A stretch of 64,000 nt of DNA from Lysobacteraceae bacterium (GCA_021372495.1 JAJFUF010000015.1:44404-108403); one strand, 5' to 3'. Shown: positions 35,650-45,386, counted from the stretch's first letter. The notes: generated by a model from the letters alone, not told the origin. A program made the numbers and translations.

Positions 35650-37992
35650 TCACGGTTGGCCGGCGGCGGGCTGCGGCGGCGCGCCGTCGCCGCCGCCATC
35701 GCCGCCGAAGATGTTCTTCAGTTCCTGCCAGAAGCAGTGCTCCTCGTCCTGCGGCGCGTAGCCGACGACGAACGGCAACTGGCGCGCGTCGGGGCAGACC
35801 TGGTCGGTGCGGTGGCCGCTCTTCGGATCGATCCAGGCGAATTCGAGGCCGGGACCGGGGTCGGTGGACAGCGGCTTGGTCGGCAGCCGCTGGAACAGCT
35901 TTTGCCACACGCGCAGGCCGCCGGTGGCGCCCCACAGGCCGGTCGTCTTGTTGTCGTCGCGGCCGACCCAGGCCACCGCGAGGCGGTTGCCGGTGAAGCC
36001 GGCGAACCAACTGTCGCGCTGGCTGTCGCTGGTGCCGGTCTTGCCGGCGGCATGCAGCCAGGCGAGGTTGGAATTGGCCAGCACGCTCGCCGTGCCGGAC
36101 ACCGCGACCTGCTGCATCGCGTAGGTGGTCAACTGCACGGCCTGGTGGTATTCGCCGTTGCCCGGCTTGACCTCGTAACGCTTGAGCGGATGCCCCTGGC
36201 CGTCCATCACGCCGCGCACCGACAGCAGCGGCAGCGCGTGGCCGCCGGAGGCGAGGTACTGGTAGATCTGCGCCACCTGCAGCGGCGACAGGTCGACCGC
36301 GCCGAGCAGCAGCGACGGATTCGGGTTGACGTCCTTGAGCCCGAGCGACTGCAGCAGCGCCTTGACGCGATCGACGCCGAGATCGAGGCCGAGGTGCACG
36401 GTGGCGAGGTTCATCGACTCGGCCAGCGCCTCGATCAGCGGCACCTCGCCATGCTCCTCGTGGTCGTCGTTCTGCGGCGACCACTCGCGGCCGTCCGGCT
36501 GGCGCAGGCTGACCGGCGTGTCCGACAGCAGCGAGGCCAGCGAATAGCGCTGCGGCTGCGCCAGCGCCACCAGGTACACGAACGGCTTGACCAGCGAACC
36601 GATCGGCCGCTGCGCCATCAGCGCGCGGTTGAAGCCGGGATCGCCGGGGTCGCGGCTGCCGACCACGGCGAGCACGCTGCCGCTGTCGGCGTCGGTGACC
36701 ACCGCGGCCGCCTGCATCGTCTCGCCGCGCTTGCCCATGCCGTCCAGCGTTTCCGCGATCGCGCGCTCGGTGTAGAGCTGCGCGGCCGCATCGAGCGTGG
36801 TGAACACGGCGAGCCCGCCGCCGCGCAGCGCCTGCTCGTCGAAGTCGTTCTGCAACTGCGCGCGCACCAGGTCCATGAACGCCGGGAAGCGGTTCGCCGG
36901 CAGTTGCGGATTGGCGCTGACGCCGAGCGGCGCGGCCTGCGCCTGCTTGAGCTGGGCGGCGTCGATCAGGCCGGTGGTGAAGAATTCCTGCAGCGCCAGG
37001 TTGCGCCGCGCCAGCGCGCGCTGCGGAGAGCGGCGCGGATCGTAGTAGCTCGGCCCCTGCACCATGCCGACCAGCAGCGCGATCTCCTGCGGGCGCAGCG
37101 CCTGCAGCGGACGGCCGAAGTAGAACTGGCTGGCGGCGGCGAAGCCGTGCACCGCCTGCGCGCCCTGCTGGCCGAGGAACACCTCGTTGACGTAGGCCTC
37201 GAGGATGCGCGACTTGTCGTAGTTGGCCTCGATCAGCACCGACAGCAGCGCCTCGTTGAGCTTGCGCACCAGGTTCTGGTTGCGGTCGAGGAACAGGTTG
37301 CGCACCAACTGCTGGGTCAGCGTCGAGCCGCCCTGCACGACGTGGCCGGCGCGCAGGTTGGCGAACGCGGCGCGCAGGATCGCGCTCAGGTCGATGCCGT
37401 GGTGGCTCTTGAAGTCGCGGTCCTCGACCGCCTGCAGGCCGGTCAGCAGCAGCGGCGGCACTTCGCCGAGCTTGACCACCTGGCGCTCCTCCTGCTCGGC
37501 GCCGTACAGCGTGGCGATGCGCGCCGGGTCGAGGTGGGTCTCGCGCAGCGCGCGGCCGGCGGCGGCGTCGCGCAGGGTGGCGACCTGGCCGTGCGCCAGG
37601 GTCAGCTCGATGCGATGCGGTAGCTCGCCGCCGTCGGGGCCGGCATAGCCGCGCGAGGCGATCGCGTAGCGGCCGCCGCTCTTGGCCCAGGTGCCCGGCA
37701 GGCGGCCCTGGCCGTCGCTGGTGTAGCCGGCGAAGGCGAGTTCCAGCTCGAGCGCGTCGGCGTTCATCGGCTCGCCCGGCGCCAGCAGCAGCGGGCGGGC
37801 GTAGACGCGCGTCGGCACCGAGAACACCAGGTCGCCGAAGCGCTCGCGCACGCGACCGTTCAGCACGATCGTGTAGGGCACGAGGAACCCGGCGGCCACG
37901 CCGAGCAGCAGGAACATCGGCTTGTGCAGGACCCGCCAGGCGACGGCGCCAACGGCCAGGCTGCGTTGCAGGAACGGCGACAAGGACTTCAC
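35650..37992 (-). CDS. mrcB: penicillin-binding protein 1B (bifunctional class A PBP)
   Basis: A 780-residue class A PBP. One N-terminal membrane helix (about 25-45) is followed by a UB2H-like region typical of PBP1b (RERFGDLVFSVPTRVYARP). The GT51 glycosyltransferase domain has catalytic Glu190 in VEDRDFKSHHGID and GGSTLTQQLVRNLFL. The transpeptidase domain has SxxK in GSLVKPFVY, SxN in ESMNLAT and KTGTS. It polymerises and cross-links peptidoglycan in the periplasm. The extra UB2H region separates it from PBP1a. It heads an operon with the downstream lipoprotein. Confidence 0.95.
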   Translation of the reverse strand: MKSLSPFLQRSLAVGAVAWRVLHKPMFLLLGVAAGFLVPYTIVLNGRVRERFGDLVFSVPTRVYARPLLLAPGEPMNADALELELAFAGYTSDGQGRLPGTWAKSGGRYAIASRGYAGPDGGELPHRIELTLAHGQVATLRDAAAGRALRETHLDPARIATLYGAEQEERQVVKLGEVPPLLLTGLQAVEDRDFKSHHGIDLSAILRAAFANLRAGHVVQGGSTLTQQLVRNLFLDRNQNLVRKLNEALLSVLIEANYDKSRILEAYVNEVFLGQQGAQAVHGFAAASQFYFGRPLQALRPQEIALLVGMVQGPSYYDPRRSPQRALARRNLALQEFFTTGLIDAAQLKQAQAAPLGVSANPQLPANRFPAFMDLVRAQLQNDFDEQALRGGGLAVFTTLDAAAQLYTERAIAETLDGMGKRGETMQAAAVVTDADSGSVLAVVGSRDPGDPGFNRALMAQRPIGSLVKPFVYLVALAQPQRYSLASLLSDTPVSLRQPDGREWSPQNDDHEEHGEVPLIEALAESMNLATVHLGLDLGVDRVKALLQSLGLKDVNPNPSLLLGAVDLSPLQVAQIYQYLASGGHALPLLSVRGVMDGQGHPLKRYEVKPGNGEYHQAVQLTTYAMQQVAVSGTASVLANSNLAWLHAAGKTGTSDSQRDSWFAGFTGNRLAVAWVGRDDNKTTGLWGATGGLRVWQKLFQRLPTKPLSTDPGPGLEFAWIDPKSGHRTDQVCPDARQLPFVVGYAPQDEEHCFWQELKNIFGGDGGGDGAPPQPAAGQP

Positions 37993-38273
37993 CCGCAGTC
38001 AAACCGGAGCAGTTTAGCCGAAGGCCGCAGGCCGTTTCCCTGACGCACGCACGCCATTCCGCGTCCGTACATGCAACCCGTGGCCGCCGCCGGACCGCAC
38101 CGCCCTCGCCGACCCCGAGGCTGGCGGCGCCCGCGGGCGGCGCGCGGGCCGCTGGCGGGCGGATCGCGGGCAGGCGCGGCGCGCCCGCCCGCCCCGTTTT
38201 CCTTCCGCCGCAGGGGAGGCACGGAATGCGCGCGCCGCCGCGGGGCGGAATCGCGGCGGCTTCGCCCTGCGCG

Positions 38274-39230
38274 CTAGGAGGACGCGCCCGGGTACGGACC
38301 GAGCCGCCCGCGCAGACCGTCGGCGATGCCGCGCAGCATGTGGCGCAGGTTGGCGCGCCGCGGCGCGAGCAGCAGCCCGAAGATGGCCAGCTTGAGGCCC
38401 AGCCGCGGCAGGTCCTGCGCGATCCACACCCGCGGCGTCTGCGGCAGGCGGTACAGGAACACGCGGTTGCGCATCATGTAATAGAGCCGCAGCGGCCCGT
38501 GCACCGCCAGCGTGCCGAGCAGCGGCAGCCGCCGGTGCGCGTCGCCGAGGCGGTGCTGCATGGTCGCGGCGCCCACGCCGTACAGCCGGTAGCCGCGGGC
38601 GCGCGCGCGGAACGACCACTCCATGTCGACGTTGTCGATGAACAGGCGTGCGTCCATCGGACCGATCGCGTCCAGCGCGTCCAGCGCGATCAGGCAGCCG
38701 GAGGTGATCAGGAAATCGCACTCGATCGCGCCGCCATCGCCCGCATGCAGCTTGCGGTTCAACGGAAAGCCGATGCGCACGAACGGCGCCGGCACGCCGG
38801 TGCGCGCGTCGCGATACGCCGGCCCCACCGCCGCCGCACGCGCCGGCCCGCGCAGCGACGCCAGCGCGGCGGCGAGCGTCGCCACCATGTCCGGCGCCGG
38901 CAGGCTGTCCTGGTCGAGCAGCAGCGCGGCGCCGCAACCCGCGGCGCGCAGGCGCTCGATGCCGAGATTCAGCGCGGCGGCCAGGCCGACGTTCTGCGCC
39001 TGGCGCAGCACCTCGACGTCGACCTCGCCCGCATGGCGCGCCAGCAGCGCGTCGAAGGCGGGATCGCGGCTGGCGTTGTCGACGATCACCAGCCGCGCGA
39101 CCTGCGGGCGCACGCGCTCGATCAGCGCGGCGAGCACGGCGGCCTCGGGACGGTAGGTGACGATCACCGCGCCGACTCCGAGCGACGACGTCGATGTATG
39201 CGTCGAATCCCTTGCCTCGATTCCGCTCAT
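38274..39230 (-). CDS. glycosyltransferase family 2 protein (rhamnosyltransferase-like)
   Basis: A 318-residue GT-A fold enzyme. The nucleotide-binding start is GAVIVTYRPEAAVL, then VDNASRD, and LLLDQDSLP as the metal-binding DxD-like site; LFIDNVDMEWSFRARARGYRL is the typical acceptor-side block seen in rhamnosyltransferases of the WbbL/RfbF type. The product is likely a surface polysaccharide. The ATG at 39,230 is preferred because of a GGAG; an ATG 18 bases upstream is in frame. It lies downstream of a second glycosyltransferase on the same strand. Confidence 0.87.
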   Translation of the reverse strand: MSGIEARDSTHTSTSSLGVGAVIVTYRPEAAVLAALIERVRPQVARLVIVDNASRDPAFDALLARHAGEVDVEVLRQAQNVGLAAALNLGIERLRAAGCGAALLLDQDSLPAPDMVATLAAALASLRGPARAAAVGPAYRDARTGVPAPFVRIGFPLNRKLHAGDGGAIECDFLITSGCLIALDALDAIGPMDARLFIDNVDMEWSFRARARGYRLYGVGAATMQHRLGDAHRRLPLLGTLAVHGPLRLYYMMRNRVFLYRLPQTPRVWIAQDLPRLGLKLAIFGLLLAPRRANLRHMLRGIADGLRGRLGPYPGASS

Positions 39231-39357
39231 TGCGTCTCCGGCACGCACGGCACGCCCGCCCCACTTTCTGCCCTCACCCCTGCCCCCAGGAAAGGCCTGA
39301 ACAAATCGACTGACGTCATGCCCGCTTTCGCGGGAATCACGGCTTTTTCAGAGCCCT

Positions 39358-40356
39358 CTAATCCCCCCGCAGCAGGTCGCGCAGCATCGAGCGCAGACCG
39401 TTGGAGTAGCGGCCGTAGGCGCCGCCGCGCGCCTCGCGCAGCACCGTGCCGATGCGCGCGAACCCGCGCGGCGGCAGCGCGGCGCGCAGGCGCATGTGGC
39501 GGGCCTTGTCGCGCGCCCCAGCCAGGCATGCATCCGGCACGCGCGCGCCGAGTCCCTGCAGCCGCGTGCCCAGCAGGTCCATGCGTGCCGCCAATCCGTG
39601 CAGCGTCTCGGGACGCAGCCGGCGCAGATCCTCGAACTTGTCGGCCAGGCCGCGCCGGCGGATGCCGATCTGGTTGCCGCCGTGCTGGCGATAGTCGATC
39701 AGCGTGTCCTCGATCGCATCGACGGTGCCGGTGGCGGCGGCGATCAGCGCCAGCCATTCGTCGTGCACCAGCTCGGGCGGGAACGGCCGCGCCGCGGCGA
39801 GCAGTTCGCGGCGCAGCGCGACGGTGGCGCCGGTGACGAGGTTGCGCCGCAGGAGCACGTCGAAGCCGCGCCCGGCGTGCAGCGCGTCCAGCTCGGCGCG
39901 GCGCGCCTCCAGCGCGCGGAACAGGGTCATGCCGGTGGCGTGGCCCTGCGCGTCGACCAGGCGCGCGTCGGAATGCAGCAGCAGCAGGTCGGGGCGCCGC
40001 TCGAACTCGGCGGCCATGCGCGCCAGCTTGTCGGCGCGCCAGACGTCGTCCTGGTCGCACGGGAACTGCAGCGCGCCGCGCGCCGCGGCCAGCGCCTGCT
40101 CGAAGTTGCGCACGTAGCCGAGGTTGGCCGCGTTCTCGATCAGCACGACCTCGACGCCGCGCTGCGCGGCGCGCGCGCGGAACGCGCGCAGCCGCGCGCG
40201 GGTGTCGTCGGCGGAACCGTCGTCGGCGATCACGATCTCGTCGGGGCGGCGCTGCTGGCCGAGCAGGCTGTCGAGCTGCGCGTCGAGGTACGCCGCGCCG
40301 TTGTAGGTGCACAGCGCGACCGAGATCGTCAGCGGTTCCGCCACGGGCGCGTGCAT
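39358..40356 (-). CDS. glycosyltransferase family 2 protein
   Basis: A 332-residue GT2 enzyme. Segments are ISVALCTYNGAAYLDAQLDSLLGQ, VIADDGSADDTRA, NLGYVRNFEQALAAARG and FPCDQDDVWRADKLARM, which supplies the DxD site. The LVHDEWLALIAAATG segment gives the catalytic Asp/Glu region. The organisation fits O-antigen or exopolysaccharide transferases that add rhamnose or similar. The ATG overlaps the stop of the TPR-protein gene (ATGA), so the two are coupled. Confidence 0.88.
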   Translation of the reverse strand: MHAPVAEPLTISVALCTYNGAAYLDAQLDSLLGQQRRPDEIVIADDGSADDTRARLRAFRARAAQRGVEVVLIENAANLGYVRNFEQALAAARGALQFPCDQDDVWRADKLARMAAEFERRPDLLLLHSDARLVDAQGHATGMTLFRALEARRAELDALHAGRGFDVLLRRNLVTGATVALRRELLAAARPFPPELVHDEWLALIAAATGTVDAIEDTLIDYRQHGGNQIGIRRRGLADKFEDLRRLRPETLHGLAARMDLLGTRLQGLGARVPDACLAGARDKARHMRLRAALPPRGFARIGTVLREARGGAYGRYSNGLRSMLRDLLRGD

Positions 40357-42002
40357 CAGCCGCCCGCGCCGGCGAGGCGCTGCGCCAGCGCGCCGACGCG
40401 CGGGTCGTTGGGTTCGAGGCGCCGCGCCTGATCCAGCGCGATGCGCGCGTCCTGCAGGCGGCCCTGGTCGGCGTCGAGGGTGGCACGGTCGAGCCAGGCC
40501 TGGGCGAGGCGATGCTTCAGCGGCTGCGCGGCGGCGTCGCCCGGCGACAAGGCGTCGAAGGTGGACAGCAGGTCGGCGGCGCGCTCGAGCCGGCCCTGCG
40601 CCAGCGCCTGGTCGAAGAGCTGCGCCGCGCGCTGCGGCAGCGCCTTCAGCCCCGCCTGCGCGGCGGCGTTGTCGCCCTCGATGGCGAGCGCGGCGCGGTA
40701 CTGGTCGTAAGCGCTGGTGCCCGGCGGCAGCATCAGGTCGCCGTTGCGCGCCGCGGCCTGCGCGGCGTGCACCAGGCGCAGCACTTCGGCCTGCTGCGCG
40801 GCGGTGAGCCTGGGCCGCTCGGCGGCTATCGCCGCCTGCTCGCCCGCCTCGCGCAGGCGTGAGCGCGCGGCGGCGAGGTCGGCCGATTTCGGCGCCAGCT
40901 TCTCGGCCTGGTCGAGCAGGCGCGCGGCCTCGTCGCGATGGTCGTCGTCCAGCGCGGCGCTGGCCTGCACGATCAGCGCCTGCGCGACCTGGCCGAGGCC
41001 GGCGCGGGCGCGCGCGTTGTCGGGATCGACGGCGAGCACGGCGTTGAACTGCGCCAGCGCGTTGTCGTCGCCCTCGCCGCTGAAGCGGCCGGCGCGCAGG
41101 AACGCTTCGCCGTCGGCGAGCCGCTTGTCCTGCGCGGCCTGGGCGTCGCGCTCGGCCTGCGCCAGCGCGGCGCGCAGGCTGGGCAGGTCGCCGTAGTTCG
41201 GCAGCAGCGCGGTGAGGCGGTCGGCGATCTGCGTGGCGCCGGCGCGGTCGCCCTGCGCCAGCGCCGCGCGCGCCTGCTGCGCCAGCGCGTCGCCGATGCG
41301 GTCGAGGCCGTGCCTGGCGACGGCGTTGCCGGGGTCGGTGGCGAGCGCGCGGCGGTAAAGCGCGGCGGCGCCGTCGTCGCCGTCGAGGCGGCCGTCGGCG
41401 AGTGCCTGCTGGGCGCGTTCGACCAGCGCGTCGAGCGCGCCGCTGCGCGTGCGCTCCGCGCGGATCGCCTGCGCGACGCGCTCGACCTCGGCGCCGCCGC
41501 CGAGCAGCGCGCGCGCTTCCGTCAGCGCCGCGTCGGCGTCGTCGAGCCGGCGTTTCGCCAGCGCCTCGCGCGCCTGCGCAAGTTCGGCGGCACCGACGTT
41601 CTTCAGGCCTTGCAGCGCATGCTCGTTGTCGGGTTCGAGGGCGCGCGCGGCCTCGTACAGTTCGCGCGCGCTGTCGCCGGCGCTGCCGTCGAGCTTGCCG
41701 GCGGCGAGCGCCTGGTCGGCGCGCGCCAGCACGGAATTCAGCTCGGTGCGCGGCAGCAGCCCGCGCAGGCCGTCCTGGTGGACCACCAGCCAGCTTCCGA
41801 CGGCCAGCAGCAGCACCGGCAGCAGCCACTTCCACCACTGCCGGCGCGGGCCGCGCGCGGGCACGGGCGCGGGCCGGCGCGCCGGCGCATCGGCGACGAT
41901 GCGGGGCAGGCCGTCGTCGGGCGCGGGTGCGTCGACACGGTCGAGATCACCGATGGTGGGTTCGGTGCGGCCGCGCGTGGATGGATCATCTCGTCCGGCC
42001 AT
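40356..42002 (-). CDS. membrane-anchored TPR/tandem-repeat protein
   Basis: A 548-residue protein. A Pro/Arg-rich cytoplasmic N-terminus (1-54) is followed by one membrane helix (about 55-75, KWLLPVLLLAVGSWLVV) and a long Ala/Leu/Asp-rich helical part made of TPR-like units (e.g. RRALATDPGNAVARHGLDRIGDAL, NAVLAVDPDNARARAGLGQVAQAL and AALAIEGDNAAAQAGLKALPQRA). It likely scaffolds protein contacts at the cell envelope. Coupling to a glycosyltransferase suggests a link to surface polysaccharide, but no specific partner is identifiable. Confidence 0.82.
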   Translation of the reverse strand: MAGRDDPSTRGRTEPTIGDLDRVDAPAPDDGLPRIVADAPARRPAPVPARGPRRQWWKWLLPVLLLAVGSWLVVHQDGLRGLLPRTELNSVLARADQALAAGKLDGSAGDSARELYEAARALEPDNEHALQGLKNVGAAELAQAREALAKRRLDDADAALTEARALLGGGAEVERVAQAIRAERTRSGALDALVERAQQALADGRLDGDDGAAALYRRALATDPGNAVARHGLDRIGDALAQQARAALAQGDRAGATQIADRLTALLPNYGDLPSLRAALAQAERDAQAAQDKRLADGEAFLRAGRFSGEGDDNALAQFNAVLAVDPDNARARAGLGQVAQALIVQASAALDDDHRDEAARLLDQAEKLAPKSADLAAARSRLREAGEQAAIAAERPRLTAAQQAEVLRLVHAAQAAARNGDLMLPPGTSAYDQYRAALAIEGDNAAAQAGLKALPQRAAQLFDQALAQGRLERAADLLSTFDALSPGDAAAQPLKHRLAQAWLDRATLDADQGRLQDARIALDQARRLEPNDPRVGALAQRLAGAGG

Positions 42003-42081
42003 GGCTTTGCGCGAAATCGGGAGGCGACGCTTTAGAGTAGCAAACGCGCCGCGGCGTTCCCGGAATCGCGTCGGCCCGGGT

Positions 42082-44202
42082 TCAGCCCGCGGCCAGCCGG
42101 CGCGCGTCCAGCACGTTCGGCAGCGCGGCGAGCTTGGCCAGCAGCGCGGACAGTTGCTCGTAGTCGCGCACGCGCAGGGTGAAGCGCATGTCCACCTCGG
42201 CGGTGCGCGTGGCGACGCGGCTGGAGGAGGCGACGATGTGCGCGCCCATGTTGGTGATCAGGCCGGTGACGTCCTTGTGCAGGCCCTTGCGGTCGTAGCC
42301 GCGCACGTCGATGTCGACCTCGTAGGCCTGTGCCGGCGCGCGGCCCCATTCGACCTCGATCACGCGGTCGGGATCGCGCGCGCGCAGGCGCGCCAGCGCG
42401 CGGCAGTCGGTGCGGTGGATCGACACGCCGCGGCCGCGGGTGATGAAGCCGGCCACCGGATCGCCCGGCAGCGGCTGGCAGCAGCGCGCCAGCACGGTGA
42501 GAAGGTTGCCGATGCCCTGGATGGTCAGCGCGCCGCGGTCGGCGGGCGCGCTGCGCTGCAGCGGCGCCGAGGACTGCGTCACTTCGGGCGGCGCGGCCGG
42601 CTCCTGCAGCGCGCGCGCGACCTGGCCCGGCGTCACCTCGCCCAGCGCCAGCGCGACTAGCAGCTCGTCCTGGGTCTTCAGGTGGAAGCGGCCGGGCAGC
42701 TTCTCCGGCTCGGCGTTGGCCAGCGCGAGGCGCTTGAGCTCGCGCTCGAGGATGGCGCGGCCGGCGGCGAGGTTGGTCTCGAGGTCGGCGCGGCGGAACC
42801 AGGCGCGCACCTTCTCCTTCGCGCGCCCGGTGGCCAGGTAGCCGTGGTGTGGCGACAGCCAGTCGCGGCTGGGCTCGGACGCCTTGCCGGTGAGGATCTC
42901 GATGCGGTCGCCGCTGGCCGGCTGGAAGGTCAGCGGCACGATGCGGCCGTTGACCTTGGCGCCGCGGCAGCGATGGCCGACCTCGGTGTGCACGCTGTAG
43001 GCGAAATCGAGCACGGTGGCGCCGCGCGGCAGGTCGAACACCTCGCCCTTCGGCGTCAGCAGGTAGACGCGGTCCTCCAGCAGGTCGGTGCGAAAGCCGG
43101 CCAGCAGCGTGGCGTCGTCCTCGCCTTCGCCGCGGCCTTCCAGCAGGCGGCGCATCCACGCCACCTTGGCCTCGAAGCCGGGATCGACCGCGCCGCCTTC
43201 CTTGTAGCGCCAGTGCGCGGCGACGCCGAGCTCGGCGGCGCGATGCATGGCGTGGGTGCGGATCTGCACCTCCAGCGTCTTGCCCTCGGGGCCGATCACC
43301 GCGGTGTGCAGCGAGCGGTAGTCGTTGCCCTTGGGGCGCGCGATGTAGTCGTCGAACTCGCCGGGCACGTGCGGCCACAGCGAGTGCACCACGCCGAGCG
43401 CGGCGTAGCAAGCGGGCACGTCGTCGACCAGCACGCGCACCGCGCGGATGTCGTACAGCGCGGAGAAGTCGACGCCCTTGCGGCGCATCTTCTTCCAGAT
43501 CGAGTAGATGTGCTTCGGCCGCCCCGCCAGCTCGGCGCGGATGCCGGCCTGCTGCAGCGCCGCGCCGAGCGCGCGCACGCAGCCGGCGATGTAGGTCTCG
43601 CGGTCGGCGCGGCGCTCGTCGAGCAGTTGCGCGATGCGCTTGTAGGTTTGCGGCTGCAGGTAGCGGAACGCCAGGTCCTCCAGCTCCCACTTCAACTGCC
43701 AGATGCCGAGGCGGTTGGCCAGCGGCGCATGGATGTCGGCGGTCAACTGCGCCAGCGCGCGGCGCTCGTCCTCGGGCAGCGCGGCGGCCGCGCGCATGCG
43801 CGCGAGCTGCCGGGCCAGCAGCACGAACACCACGCGCAGGTCGCGGATGATCGCCAGCAGCAGCCGGCGCAGGCCTTCCGCGCCGCCGCCCTGCGAACGC
43901 TGCGCGTGCAGCGCCCACACCCGCTCGGCGGCGAGCTGGCCCTCGACCAGGCGGCGCAGGCCCTCCGGCAGCGCGGCCGCCTGCGCCGGCCAGTCAACCG
44001 GCGCCGCGCGCGCGCGTTCGAACCAGACGGCGGCCGCGAGCGTTTCCTCGTCGCAGCCGAGCGCCTGCAGCAGGTCGAGCACCGCGATGCACTCCGCGGA
44101 CGGGCCGGCCGACGGCGCAGCGGCCCGCAGCGCGGCGTCCAGCAGCGCGCCGCGGCCGCGCCAGGCGGCGGTACTCGAAGCCGATTGCGGAGAGGACGCC
44201 AT
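42082..44202 (-). CDS. relA: GTP pyrophosphokinase RelA ((p)ppGpp synthetase I)
   Basis: A 706-residue RelA/SpoT-family protein. The N-terminal hydrolase domain lacks the HDxxED metal motif, so hydrolase activity is not expected. The synthetase domain shows RPKHIYSIWKKM, YDIRAVRVLV and the EFDDYIA form (EXDD) of monofunctional RelA, then NDYRSLHTAV. TGS (VFDLPRGATVLDFAYSVHTEVG), helical, zinc-finger-like (LARCCQPLPGD) and ACT (C-terminal) domains follow. It senses stalled ribosomes and makes pppGpp. The ATG MASSPQS is chosen; an upstream frame extension would run into the divergent promoter region. Confidence 0.94.
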   Translation of the reverse strand: MASSPQSASSTAAWRGRGALLDAALRAAAPSAGPSAECIAVLDLLQALGCDEETLAAAVWFERARAAPVDWPAQAAALPEGLRRLVEGQLAAERVWALHAQRSQGGGAEGLRRLLLAIIRDLRVVFVLLARQLARMRAAAALPEDERRALAQLTADIHAPLANRLGIWQLKWELEDLAFRYLQPQTYKRIAQLLDERRADRETYIAGCVRALGAALQQAGIRAELAGRPKHIYSIWKKMRRKGVDFSALYDIRAVRVLVDDVPACYAALGVVHSLWPHVPGEFDDYIARPKGNDYRSLHTAVIGPEGKTLEVQIRTHAMHRAAELGVAAHWRYKEGGAVDPGFEAKVAWMRRLLEGRGEGEDDATLLAGFRTDLLEDRVYLLTPKGEVFDLPRGATVLDFAYSVHTEVGHRCRGAKVNGRIVPLTFQPASGDRIEILTGKASEPSRDWLSPHHGYLATGRAKEKVRAWFRRADLETNLAAGRAILERELKRLALANAEPEKLPGRFHLKTQDELLVALALGEVTPGQVARALQEPAAPPEVTQSSAPLQRSAPADRGALTIQGIGNLLTVLARCCQPLPGDPVAGFITRGRGVSIHRTDCRALARLRARDPDRVIEVEWGRAPAQAYEVDIDVRGYDRKGLHKDVTGLITNMGAHIVASSSRVATRTAEVDMRFTLRVRDYEQLSALLAKLAALPNVLDARRLAAG

Positions 44203-44300
44203 GAACCGACCGAAAGGTCTGCGAAAGGACCGCAGTTTAGCCGTTGTGACGTACCGCACGGACCTTTGTGCCACGCCTGCCGCTTGCTATGATTGAATTT

Positions 44301-44786
44301 ATGCCGACTCTCCGTCCGACCCTCCTCGCCGCCGCGCTGCTCGTCGCCGCGCTGCTGGCCGCCCCGATCCTGCATGCGCAACAGTCGTTCTCCTCGCTGG
44401 AAGAGCGCATGTCCTCCGCCGAATTCAAGGCCGCCGGCCTCGACAAGCTTTCGCCGGAAGAGCTGCAGACCCTCGACGACTGGCTGCGCACCCACGACAC
44501 GGGCACCACGCGGATAGTCACCCCGAGCGGCCGGCCGGTGTTCTATCCGAACGAATCCGCGCGGACGGAAGTGCAGAGCCATCTGGTCGGCCACTTCGCC
44601 GGCTGGAGCGGAGCGAGCGTGTTCACCCTCGACAACGGCCAGGTGTGGAAGCAGGCCGAGTCGGGCGCCGCCACTTGCCCCGAGCGCGACAATCCCGGCG
44701 TCACCCTCAAGCCGATGCTGCTGGGCAGCTGGCTGATGTACGTGGAAGGCTGTAGCCAGAGCGTAAGAGTCCAGCGGGTACGCTGA
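44301..44786 (+). CDS. secreted protein, FSSLEE paralogue A
   Basis: A 161-residue protein with signal peptide MPTLRPTLLAAALLVAALLAAPILHAQQ. The mature part starts FSSLEERMSSAEFKAAGLDKLSPEELQTLDDWLRTH, then a beta-rich domain with HFAGWSGASVFTLDNGQVWKQAESG and GSWLMYVEG. One cysteine pair (CPERD, EGCSQS) could form a disulfide. It resembles the next gene along its length, so it is one of a duplicated pair. Two earlier in-frame starts (44,268 GTG and 44,289 ATG) are possible. The function is not known. Confidence 0.8.
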   Translation: MPTLRPTLLAAALLVAALLAAPILHAQQSFSSLEERMSSAEFKAAGLDKLSPEELQTLDDWLRTHDTGTTRIVTPSGRPVFYPNESARTEVQSHLVGHFAGWSGASVFTLDNGQVWKQAESGAATCPERDNPGVTLKPMLLGSWLMYVEGCSQSVRVQRVR

Positions 44787-44900
44787 GCGGCGCATCGCGA
44801 CCCGATCGCCGCCGTCGCGCCGCCTGCACGGACCGCGGCGCGCCCGGCCCGGCGCCGCGGCGACCGCGATGCGCAATCCACCCGCCAGGGAGCCGACGCC

Positions 44901-45386
44901 ATGAACCTGCTCCGCGCCCTGCGCCTGCCCCTTCTCGCCTGCCTGTCCGCACTGCCGCTGCTCGCGTCCGCCGCCGGGCCGGCGCAGCACGGCTTCTCCT
45001 CGCTCGAGGAGACCATGCCCTACGCCACTTTCAAGGAATTCGGCCTCGACCGGCTGAGCCCGGAGCAGCTCAAGGGCCTGAACGCCTGGCTGCGCGAGCA
45101 CGGCATGCCCGACTCCGCCGGCGCCGCAGCCGCGCCCCCCGCCGCGGCGGCCGCGCCGACAGCGCGCGCCTTCAGCAGCCGCATCGCCGGCAAGTTCACC
45201 GGCTGGAGCTTCGACACCGTGCTGACGCTGGAGAACGGCCAGCAATGGCGCGTGCTCGACCACGACCCGGTGATGGCCAATCCGCGCGCGAATCCGAAGG
45301 TCAGCCTCGAGCCCGGCATGCTCGGCGGCTGGACGCTGAGCGTGGAAGGCACCCCCGGCATCGCGCACGTCGAGCAAGTGCAGTAA
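44901..45386 (+). CDS. secreted protein, FSSLEE paralogue B
   Basis: A 161-residue protein with signal peptide (about 1-25, ending ASAAG). FSSLEETMPYATFKEFGLDRLSPEQLKGLNAWLREH and KFTGWSFDTVLTLENGQQWRVLDHD, then GGWTLSVEG, match paralogue A in order and spacing. Between them lies a variable Ala/Pro-rich linker, replacing the cysteine-bearing segments of A. The DxLSPEEL-x-x-L-x-x-W-L block resembles a short helical motif also present in other xanthomonad secreted proteins. No function is known. Confidence 0.8.
   Translation: MNLLRALRLPLLACLSALPLLASAAGPAQHGFSSLEETMPYATFKEFGLDRLSPEQLKGLNAWLREHGMPDSAGAAAAPPAAAAAPTARAFSSRIAGKFTGWSFDTVLTLENGQQWRVLDHDPVMANPRANPKVSLEPGMLGGWTLSVEGTPGIAHVEQVQ

Noticed and set aside
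34869..38002. Very long antisense and shifted open frames over mrcB and neighbouring genes
   Set aside because: High GC gives long shadow frames; their translations are Arg/Ala/His-rich with no domain, while the true genes have clear motifs.
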